Shown: piece by piece, positions 1-6,069 of the stretch
Position numbering within the stretch: the stretch's first letter is position 1
Layout of the letters: every line of letters begins with the position of its first letter
Origin: a virus
Direction: 5' to 3' (one strand)
IMG/VR virus record: IMGVR_UViG_3300023116_000200
Location: 1 to 32,068 of that record
DNA length: 32,068 bases
The notes under the pieces: model-generated
Seen by the model: the letters and a program-made list of their open reading frames with translations, nothing else
What the model was told of the DNA's origin: nothing
Database searches by the model: none
Made by a program: the position numbers and the translations under genes

Positions 1-468
1 GACATCGTAACGTGATTTTACCTTATTATAGCAAGCATCTTTCTTGCCACTACCTTTACCTGGTTTATCTTTTACTTCTTGTAGGTCCATTTCTTCAGTT
101 CTTACGTTAGTTGGTTTTGCTCCACCAGACTTTTCTGGTTGATTGGGATCTAAACGATTCTTTCTTCTTCTTGCTCTTTCTTCTTCTTTATTGGAAAGAT
201 CTCTCTTCATTTTAGAACTTCCGCATTTTGGTGTAGAAGTTTGACCAGGTTGACGAGCACAGGGTTTTCCTGCGTATTTGCCGCCAAGTTGAACCCATCC
301 AGGTTTTCCATCAGAAGATTTTGATTTTCCAAACCAATCACGAAGACCTTGGTCTCCGGATTTTGATTCATTCATTTTCTTCTTCTTTCCTTGACAATGG
401 GCACGCTGAGAAAATCCTTTTGGATTATCACAGTCAATTGACTTTTTATATTTGTCAGTCCAACCCAT
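1..468 (-). CDS. Small basic Cys-containing phage protein, DUF5872-like, C-terminus cut by window edge
   Basis: The reading frame opens at ATG 468 and is still open after 156 residues at the left edge, so the C-terminus is missing. Three short segments are visible. Residues 1-31 contain the motif SIDCDNPKGFSQRAHCQGKK. Residues about 42-122 contain DWFGKS, GKPCARQ and PKCGSSKMK, followed by a very basic RARRRKNRLDP stretch. Residues 133-156 begin KDACYNKVKSRYDV. From memory, each segment resembles small basic proteins common in marine phages; the middle one looks like a DUF5872-type domain. The gene starts 6 bases after the gp16 stop and sits where T4 order would put the large terminase gene 17. 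The basic charge and paired cysteines suggest nucleic-acid or metal binding, but that is inference and the function is unknown. Confidence 0.75.
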   Translation of the reverse strand, partial: MGWTDKYKKSIDCDNPKGFSQRAHCQGKKKKMNESKSGDQGLRDWFGKSKSSDGKPGWVQLGGKYAGKPCARQPGQTSTPKCGSSKMKRDLSNKEEERARRRKNRLDPNQPEKSGGAKPTNVRTEEMDLQEVKDKPGKGSGKKDACYNKVKSRYDV

Positions 469-474
469 TAGAAT

Positions 475-909
475 TTAAGATTCTTCTTTATTATTTAGAA
501 AACCTTGCTTGAGTAGTTTTTGTAGTTCGGATGTCGATCCAACAAATACAGCATTATTTGTGACATTATTTGGACCTTTTTTATCCACTTCTTCTTCAAC
601 ATCTTTGAGTTTTTTCTGTAGATCAATCAGTTTATCCGTTGTATCAGCAACACTCTTAATTAACTGACCAGCAACTTCATATGCTCTTGGACTACCGCCT
701 TCACCGGCAAGTTCCATGATTCCATTAATTGCTTCCTGACCTTTTTCAATTAAGGAATACAAATTAGCACGAGTATATTCATAATCTTTCTTAATATCGG
801 TTTTTTCTTCTGGTCTCTTTTTCTGAATACTTTTTACTTGGTCTTCAACTTCTACAATACTACTTTCCACGTTCAGTGCCTCATCGAGTTTTTCAAAATT
901 ATTTGACAT
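475..909 (-). CDS. 16: Terminase small subunit gp16
   Basis: This 144-residue protein matches T4 gp16 in layout. An acidic N-terminus is followed by a DYEYTRANLYSLIEKGQEAI helix that parallels the T4 segment beginning DDYGVVRRN. Next come a GSPRAYEVAGQLIKS helix and a KLIDLQKKLKDVEEEV coiled coil. The C-terminus has the motif NNAVFVGSTSELQKLL, close to T4 NATVFMGSPTELMDE. In T4-type phages the small terminase recognises concatemeric DNA and regulates the large-subunit packaging ATPase at the portal. It lies 10 bases downstream of gp15 and directly before the small basic protein at the edge. No clear Shine-Dalgarno precedes the ATG, so translation may depend on coupling to gp15. Confidence 0.93.
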   Translation of the reverse strand: MSNNFEKLDEALNVESSIVEVEDQVKSIQKKRPEEKTDIKKDYEYTRANLYSLIEKGQEAINGIMELAGEGGSPRAYEVAGQLIKSVADTTDKLIDLQKKLKDVEEEVDKKGPNNVTNNAVFVGSTSELQKLLKQGFLNNKEES

Positions 910-919
910 ATCAATTTAC

Positions 920-1963
920 TCAAATATCAGTTTGTAATGTTGGACTGAAGTCTTTGGAGTCTGTGTATGAGAATAGAGAATCATTAAACCCAAAATCATC
1001 ATCAACATCAACCATTGCATCATCTGCTGCAGTCAATAGATCTATTTGTGCTTTCTGTAGGTGAGTAGTGATTGTAGATCCATTATATCCTCTAATAACA
1101 ATAAGTTGATTTGCGTTTGGAATTTCTTTCACATACATTATTTCGTTACCAATAATTATCCTATTATCAACTGCAAATCCAGAAGTATCATTGACACCAA
1201 TAAGAGTTGTTGTTTTGGAAATATCTTCAGATAATTGTGATGTATCATCGTTTGTATAATCCTTAAGTGCTTTTGGTGTCGCTGTATATCTCAGTTCCCT
1301 CTTACTACTCAAAGCAGTATCTGCATGATAATCAACTTGAACCTTACGAATAAGACCATCTGTTGTATCTGCAATTGGACCGAACAGATAAGTCTTTGCT
1401 GTGAATGTTAATGTATAAATTAATGCTCTTCTAGTTGAAAAGTCTCCCTCATAATCATCTTGGAAAGAAATGTTATCTAAAACAATAGGGACATCTCTTT
1501 TTTCACCTATAGAATCAACTAGATTAATAGTTATATTAAATGATGGTTGAAAAAATGGTAAAATTTGCTCTACAATTTGTAAAGCATCATCATTTATTTT
1601 GCAGAGAATATTAAGTTCAAAACCAATGTTATATGGTACTGGTAAAAAAACTTTCTTTAAATTGGTCCCATCAGATGCTTTGAATGTTTGTGTTACACCC
1701 GCTTTTCTTGAAGAATCGTACTGAAGAGATGTCATTTCAAATGACATTCTTGGAAGAGTCATTGCAACAGCTTTATTCAAATCGGGTTGCTGTTCAATTC
1801 TTGCTAAGAACTTTTGTACTGGACCGTATGAAATGGGAACTTTGATCTGACTTATATCCGCACCGTTTCTGTCTTGATGACGAACATGAACTCCATTAAA
1901 TAGAGTACCAAAACCTATGACAGTTTTTCTAATAATTTCGTGATAAAAATAAGTTCCTAACAT
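920..1963 (-). CDS. 15: Tail sheath stabiliser / tail completion protein gp15
   Basis: The N-terminal 240 residues match T4 gp15. They include FYHEIIRKTVIGFGTLFNGV at the start, IKVPISYGP at 40-48, the diagnostic QIVEQILPFFQPSFN at 129-143, RRALIYTLTF at 178-187 and GLIRKVQVDYHADT at 203-216. In T4, gp15 caps the tail tube and sheath and joins the tail to the neck. At 347 residues it is longer than T4 gp15 (272). The extra length is a beta-rich insert at residues 249-303 (motifs NEIMYVKEI and IVIRGYNGST) that resembles modules in the gp7-like and DUF4815 proteins. The ATG overlaps the gp14 stop (TAATG), so coupled translation is likely. The C-terminus is acidic. Confidence 0.93.
   Translation of the reverse strand: MLGTYFYHEIIRKTVIGFGTLFNGVHVRHQDRNGADISQIKVPISYGPVQKFLARIEQQPDLNKAVAMTLPRMSFEMTSLQYDSSRKAGVTQTFKASDGTNLKKVFLPVPYNIGFELNILCKINDDALQIVEQILPFFQPSFNITINLVDSIGEKRDVPIVLDNISFQDDYEGDFSTRRALIYTLTFTAKTYLFGPIADTTDGLIRKVQVDYHADTALSSKRELRYTATPKALKDYTNDDTSQLSEDISKTTTLIGVNDTSGFAVDNRIIIGNEIMYVKEIPNANQLIVIRGYNGSTITTHLQKAQIDLLTAADDAMVDVDDDFGFNDSLFSYTDSKDFSPTLQTDI
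1055..1219 (-). repeat. Beta module of the 'NEIMYV...RG' type within gp15
   Basis: Residues 249-303 of gp15 read as a short beta module: T-x-I-x-V-x-x-T-S-G-F, then NEIMYVKEI, then a hydrophobic strand ending in IRGYNGS and TTHL. Similar modules occur in the gp7-like protein near 26220-26380, 25490-25655, 21870-22025 and 17235-17460, and in the DUF4815 protein near 7085-7305. T4 gp15 has no such segment, so this is an insertion relative to T4. Confidence 0.6.
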
Positions 1964-3387
1964 TAGTATTCACCAAAAGGATTTGATTCTGTAAAATCTA
2001 AGAGATCGTCTGCTTCCTCTTCAATCTCATCATTCTGGGTGTATTTATCATAAGTATCATCATGCACATAACTCTTGACAGTGTATCTTGCAGATGATAT
2101 TGTTCCAACAATAGTTTCTCCGGGTAAAAATCCAGCAGTTGTTGTTCCAATACCAACATTTGCTAGTTTTAAAACTCTGGTATCTTGATCCCAAGATTTA
2201 ACTCTTGCAACGGTATTTGATGTTTGACCTGTGATTATCTCATTAAATGTAAATGTTCCTATTCCAGTAATAATTGATGGGTTGCTGACTGTAGATGATG
2301 GATTTTCAGTTGCCGAATATCCATAACCAGGATTTACAATCCTAACTTGATTAACTTGATTTGTTGATGGACTAATTGTTAATGCACCAGTTGCTGTTAA
2401 ACCACCTCCAACTGGACCACTAAATGTAATTGTTGGAATATTACCAGCATATCCAGAACCATTATCATCAATAACAGTTCTAACAATACCATAAGATGTA
2501 GTATTAATACCACAAGTTGCTATCGCTCCAGATCCACCCCCACCAATTATTGCTATAGTTGGTGCAACAGTATATCCATTACCAGCATTTGTTAATATTA
2601 TTTCTTTTATAGAATGTACCCCACCACGAACAGTCGTTATTGCAACAGCTGTTGCATTGTGTAGTGGATTTCCAGTTGTCGATTCTGTAATAGATATTGT
2701 TGGAGTTGAAGTATAACCATTACCATCATTAGAAAGTGTTATACTATCAATGTATCCAGTACCAACAAAAGGTGTTACTTGAGCAGTTACACCCGCTCCA
2801 ATTAAATTCAGAGTTGTAATAAATCCCTCTTCTTGAACCTGACTATCAAGCTCGTAAATTGAAGTGTCGATAATTTCATCTTCATATTCAAAGAGTTCGC
2901 ATTTCAGTTCATAAACATAAAGTCTTCCTAATTGATAGAATGGCTGCTCATGCTCAACAAATTTAACTTCAAATAATCTCTGTCCCAATGGAAAATATAC
3001 TAGGTCTCCTTCTCTTGGGCGAGTTGACAATTCTATCTCATAATCACTTCCAGTATTATCTTGTGTCCCTAAAAATGGACCTATAAAATCTTCGAATCTT
3101 TCTTTTGAAATTGTTAAGGTTACCTCATCCCTTAAACTCATTCCAAATTTTGTTAAAATATCTCCTCCACCAGCATATCCTTCATAGGTATTAACATATG
3201 CTTCAATTGCATAGTTATCATCAAATCTCGACGATTGAACTTCTTCAATAATTGTTTTTTTATTGACAAAGTTTCTTGGGATGTAAATGACCTCAACACC
3301 ATGTATTTGTAGGTGCTCATTGATAAGACTCTGTACGAGTCTCTGCTCACTCGGAGATCCTTGAAGAAAGAAGGGATTAAGTGCCAT
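1963..3387 (-). CDS. 14: Neck protein gp14 with a large repeat insertion
   Basis: Residues 1-190 follow T4 gp14. They contain IHGVEVIYIPRNFV at 28-41, DEVTLTI at 87-93, EGDLVYFPLGQRLFEVKFVE at 126-145 and PFYQLGRLYVYE at 149-160. In T4, gp14 joins gp13 to form the neck that seals the filled head and receives the tail. The acidic C-terminus (EEEADDLLDF, ESNPFGEY) resembles the end of T4 gp14. Between them, residues about 195-440 are inserted: four GxGY-type beta units, followed by a pair of GE-x-I-x-G segments around residues 381-440. The protein is 474 residues against 256 in T4, and the insert accounts for nearly all of the difference. Its start overlaps the gp13 stop (TAATG), and its stop overlaps the gp15 start in the same way. 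Confidence 0.92.
   Translation of the reverse strand: MALNPFFLQGSPSEQRLVQSLINEHLQIHGVEVIYIPRNFVNKKTIIEEVQSSRFDDNYAIEAYVNTYEGYAGGGDILTKFGMSLRDEVTLTISKERFEDFIGPFLGTQDNTGSDYEIELSTRPREGDLVYFPLGQRLFEVKFVEHEQPFYQLGRLYVYELKCELFEYEDEIIDTSIYELDSQVQEEGFITTLNLIGAGVTAQVTPFVGTGYIDSITLSNDGNGYTSTPTISITESTTGNPLHNATAVAITTVRGGVHSIKEIILTNAGNGYTVAPTIAIIGGGGSGAIATCGINTTSYGIVRTVIDDNGSGYAGNIPTITFSGPVGGGLTATGALTISPSTNQVNQVRIVNPGYGYSATENPSSTVSNPSIITGIGTFTFNEIITGQTSNTVARVKSWDQDTRVLKLANVGIGTTTAGFLPGETIVGTISSARYTVKSYVHDDTYDKYTQNDEIEEEADDLLDFTESNPFGEY
2065..2805 (-). repeat. Tandem GxGY/PTI beta repeats inserted in gp14
   Basis: Four degenerate units of roughly 40-45 residues lie in series. Their cores are NDGNGYTSTPTISI (about residue 220), NAGNGYTVAPTIAI (267), DNGSGYAGNIPTITF (308) and NPGYGYSATENP (352). 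Each core follows a strand of the type S-I-x-x-I-x-L and precedes a Gly/Ala-rich turn. A further segment holds FNEIITGQTSNTVARV (381) and LPGETIVGTISSARYTV (421). The same core recurs in gp8, the DUF4815 protein and the gp7-like protein. Confidence 0.7.
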
Positions 3388-4241
3388 TATCCAATAAAAT
3401 CGTAAGGTGGTAGTTCGTAATCCATAGTCATTCTCTCACGAATTTGTTCAATTTCTCTTTCAGCATCTTCATATATCTCTCTTCCATTTAATTCAATTCC
3501 ACCAGGGAGTTTAACACCTCTAAACTTGATTAGATTTTGACCCCACTGTCTCTTCATGAGAGCAGTCAAATATTTTTTCACAAAACTATCATTATATACA
3601 TTTGTAAAGTCATTGGGATCTAAAATCCTGTAGCAATCAATTACAAAGAAGTTATTTTCTTTCTGTGCTCCCCAATCAATGTCCAAATATAATCTATTTT
3701 GTCTCTTATTGAATCTAATTTGTTTATCTGTAGTTAAAAGGTGGTCGATATCTTCTAGATACGACTTAACCATAGAATATTGAAGTAATTCAACAGAGTT
3801 GAAATAATATAAGTCATTAAGAAATAGTTGATACTTTATACTGAACATTCCACCAGAAATAGAACTAGTATCAAACTTAAATACCTTTTCAATTCCTATG
3901 ACAGAATCTGGAACCTGAATATAGTTTGAATTTTCATAGAAGTTGAAAGTATTTGTGCCATATGAAGTAGTGGAAATGCCAGTTGTAGTTACAATACCGG
4001 CGTTTGGGGTAAAAGATCCACCACTATATTTTGCAGTTCCCCTAGAAATATCATCAGCACTAACTTTATATTTCAAAAACATTCTTTCGACACCATCAAA
4101 GTGTCTTTCATGAAAATACTGAAGAGCATCATCAATTAGATCATCAATTTGATCGTCGTCGATGTTAATTTCTAAGACTGGAGCACCTAATCTCCTGAGG
4201 CAATAATCAATCAGTGATTGTCTACTATTTGGTTTTGCCAT
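3387..4241 (-). CDS. 13: Neck protein gp13
   Basis: The 284-residue protein has the gp13 N-terminus: a helix SRQSLIDYCLRRLGAPVLEI, then the acidic DDDQIDDLIDDALQYFHERH and a FDGVERMFLKYKV strand. Later landmarks are DWGAQKENNFFVIDCYRIL and a C-terminal helix containing GREIYEDAEREIEQI. T4 gp13 is 309 residues and forms the head-proximal part of the neck with gp14. Residues about 70-105 contain a Gly/Ser/Thr-rich loop (GGSFTPNAGIVTTTGISTT) that may be a small local insertion. A GGAGG Shine-Dalgarno lies about 11 bases before the ATG, which supports this start. The gene follows the fibre-like gene with one base between stop and start, and its stop overlaps the gp14 start. Confidence 0.92.
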   Translation of the reverse strand: MAKPNSRQSLIDYCLRRLGAPVLEINIDDDQIDDLIDDALQYFHERHFDGVERMFLKYKVSADDISRGTAKYSGGSFTPNAGIVTTTGISTTSYGTNTFNFYENSNYIQVPDSVIGIEKVFKFDTSSISGGMFSIKYQLFLNDLYYFNSVELLQYSMVKSYLEDIDHLLTTDKQIRFNKRQNRLYLDIDWGAQKENNFFVIDCYRILDPNDFTNVYNDSFVKKYLTALMKRQWGQNLIKFRGVKLPGGIELNGREIYEDAEREIEQIRERMTMDYELPPYDFIG

Positions 4242-4242
4242 T

Positions 4243-5394
4243 TTAGTAAGATCCTCCGTCTAAAACCCTGGTCCAAACAGGAACATGTGAAGCGTCTGTA
4301 GTTAAAATAAAATTAGAAGTGGTTGCATACCCAACTTCCGGTGAAAGGGTGCTTATTAATTTACCATTAGTATCAAAATAAGCAGATCCTCTAGTATGTA
4401 TTCCAGATACTGCCCAATCAAAATAAGCAGCACCTAAGTCTAATTCTCCCTTTGTTCCCGATACAATACTATTGTTTATAGATGCATTTGGGACGTATGT
4501 CCAACGTCCAGTACTGTCATCATATCCAAAAAATCCAGTTCTATTGCCAGAAGTTCCACCTACACCAGTGTTGTAATCAAAAGAAATACCCCTGTCAGTA
4601 TTTGTATCATAACCAGATGTTATTGTTAGTTGAGTTTCTGTGGATATCGTTCCAGTAAAAGACTCTGATAAAAATATAACGTTTCCAACATTATCAATAT
4701 TGACAATAGTAGATATTCCTGATGCTGATAGATATGGTGATCCTGTTACTACATCATTTTCATTTAAATTTTGGACGGAATCTAAACGGATAGTATTTAT
4801 ACCAGATGCTGTATTTTCACCAACAACCGTTCTAACCTTATTAACATCACCAAGTTTTAAGATTGTATCATCAACATGGACTTCAGTAGAATTTACTGCC
4901 GTCGTATCACCATCAACTTGGAGATTACCTTTAATAACAACTGTTCCTTGATTACTTAATCCATCTGGATATGGATCAATGTATAGAGTGTCTCCAGTTG
5001 TAGTTCTTATTAAATCTGATCTTATTCCAACGTTTCCAAAAAATGCTTCATCTTGGAAGTCTATAACTCCCCTAAACGTTGAAACCCCTGTTACATTTAA
5101 GTAACCATCAACATTCCATTCATCAACCTTTCTATTCTCATCAAGAATAGCAACAAATCCATTTGCTGGAGTTGTTTTGTTTTCCTGTCCTGCAACCTTT
5201 CCAGGTTCCAAGAACATATCGGTATAATATCTACCACCAACTTCTCTTGGGACCTCATTTTGGTCACCAATGAAAAGTCTTCCTCCACTATTAGCAGTTA
5301 ATGCCAATCCATCAGTGTAAGCTAACTCTCCATAGTAGAGAGAACCTGGTGCCGTTACTCCTGTAGATCGTCTGACTCTTATTATACTAGCCAC
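4243..5394 (-). CDS. Fibre-like virion structural protein
   Basis: The 383-residue protein begins ASIIRVRRSTGVTAPGSLYY, then has GELAYTD and GGRLFIGDQNEVPREVGG. This pattern (RRS...GELAY...GRLFIG) is typical of the N-terminal anchoring region of phage tail fibres and major-tropism-determinant-like proteins. The rest is Gly/Thr/Val-rich and beta-like, with GNLQVDGDTTAVNSTEVHVD and repeated segments containing 'SGIxTI'. There is no obvious chaperone domain at the C-terminus. It starts with GTG overlapping the TAG stop of the 78-residue gene (TAGTG), so translation is probably coupled. By position it corresponds to the T4 gene 11/12/wac region, so a short tail fibre or whisker role is plausible, but no sequence match to those proteins was seen. 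Confidence 0.75.
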   Translation of the reverse strand: MASIIRVRRSTGVTAPGSLYYGELAYTDGLALTANSGGRLFIGDQNEVPREVGGRYYTDMFLEPGKVAGQENKTTPANGFVAILDENRKVDEWNVDGYLNVTGVSTFRGVIDFQDEAFFGNVGIRSDLIRTTTGDTLYIDPYPDGLSNQGTVVIKGNLQVDGDTTAVNSTEVHVDDTILKLGDVNKVRTVVGENTASGINTIRLDSVQNLNENDVVTGSPYLSASGISTIVNIDNVGNVIFLSESFTGTISTETQLTITSGYDTNTDRGISFDYNTGVGGTSGNRTGFFGYDDSTGRWTYVPNASINNSIVSGTKGELDLGAAYFDWAVSGIHTRGSAYFDTNGKLISTLSPEVGYATTSNFILTTDASHVPVWTRVLDGGSY

Positions 5395-5630
5395 TAAAAG
5401 GTCCCCCCGTTAATGTCTAGATTTTGGCTGTTTCCAGGTGTTAATTCTAAGCTTGCTTGCCACAATCCAAGAGAAGAATTATAGACAAGAACCATTCCAT
5501 TAGACAGAGACGTGAAAGAGTCAGCATCCACGTCAATGAGTTCTGGCAATCTAAGAGCCTGTGCTCCAGCCAAAGATGATATGACTTTTACTGCATTTTT
5601 CTGACCAACTCTAACTTTTATATCTGCCAT
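5394..5630 (-). CDS. Small virion-associated protein, unknown function
   Basis: This 78-residue protein starts ADIKVRVGQKNAVKVISS. It contains the pattern ELIDVDADSFTSLSNGMVLV followed by YNSSLGLWQAS, which resembles the 'L-x-D-V-D...L-x-x-G-x-V-L-x-Y...W' motif of phage fibre and structural proteins. A GGGAG Shine-Dalgarno lies about 11 bases before the ATG and a TATAAATA late promoter about 73 bases upstream. The stop overlaps the GTG start of the fibre-like gene. The two genes probably act together, for example as adaptor and fibre, but this rests only on position and motif style. Confidence 0.7.
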   Translation of the reverse strand: MADIKVRVGQKNAVKVISSLAGAQALRLPELIDVDADSFTSLSNGMVLVYNSSLGLWQASLELTPGNSQNLDINGGTF

Positions 5631-5702
5631 TAGATAGGAACTCCCGCAAGTTTTAAACCATCATAACCACGAGATTTGCATACAAAATCAGGATCTAAAA
5701 TA

Positions 5703-5710
5703 TATTTATA
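5703..5710 (-). promoter_or_regulatory. T4-type late promoter core TATAAATA
   Basis: The minus strand reads GAGTATAAATATATTTTAG. The exact T4 late core TATAAATA lies in the short gap between the 56-residue gene (stop at 5712) and the 78-residue gene (start at 5630). Transcription would begin around 5690 and cover the 78-residue, fibre-like, gp13, gp14, gp15 and gp16 genes. In T4 this core is read by the gp55 sigma factor with gp33 and the sliding clamp. Confidence 0.75.
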
Positions 5711-5711
5711 C

Positions 5712-5882
5712 TCATCTCACACCCATGGTTGCCAGAACTTCTTGCTGACGCAGATATAATCTACAGTAAGATTTTGCAAAGTTTTTTAGTTCTTCAAAAT
5801 TCATCTCATCAATCATTCGAGCATGTTTTTCATATTCAAACATTTTACCAATACTTTCAAGGGTGATGTCATTTGGATCCAT
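5712..5882 (-). CDS. Small conserved hypothetical protein (56 aa)
   Basis: Reading the minus strand from ATG 5882 gives 56 residues beginning MDPNDITLESIGKMFEYEKH and ending QEVLATMGVR. The sequence is largely helical and charged, with FEELKNFAKSYCRLYLRQQ in the second half. The start overlaps the last 14 bases of the 66-residue gene, which is typical of coupled late genes. I recall similar short proteins in cyanomyovirus structural clusters but cannot assign a function. The stop lies two bases from the late promoter core, so this gene closes the upstream transcription segment. Confidence 0.72.
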   Translation of the reverse strand: MDPNDITLESIGKMFEYEKHARMIDEMNFEELKNFAKSYCRLYLRQQEVLATMGVR

Positions 5883-6069
5883 TGATTAACTCCTTTAGTA
5901 GTGATTTGATCTCAGTAATATCATTTTTTATTTGATCGATCTCCTCACGTTGTTTTTGTTTTTCATTTTTCATTTTAATATATTGAGAATAACCGATAGT
6001 ATCGGTACTAACAATAGCACCAGTCTTTTCATCTCTGAAAAGATTTTTATGTCCTTCTACGGGGATCAT
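5869..6069 (-). CDS. Small coiled-coil protein, unknown function (66 aa)
   Basis: The N-terminal half (VEGHKNLFRDEKTGAIVSTD) has an EGHxNLxRDxxTGAI pattern that I recall from small cyanophage proteins. Residues about 33-63 form a charged coiled coil (KMKNEKQKQREEIDQIKNDI, then TEIKSLLKELI). Its ATG overlaps the stop of the DUF4815 gene (ATGA), so it is probably translated by coupling to it. A structural or assembly helper role would fit the location, but the sequence does not show it. Confidence 0.75.
   Translation of the reverse strand: MIPVEGHKNLFRDEKTGAIVSTDTIGYSQYIKMKNEKQKQREEIDQIKNDITEIKSLLKELINGSK

Noticed and set aside
4794-4801. Exact TATAAATA on the minus strand inside the fibre-like gene
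   Set aside because: It matches the late core but lies deep in a coding region in AT-rich DNA, so it may be chance. A role in gp13-gp16 expression cannot be excluded, but nothing else supports it.
4640-4951. Plus-strand frame of 103 residues inside the fibre-like gene
   Set aside because: It is an antisense shadow; the sense frame has a fibre-type N-terminus and coupled start.
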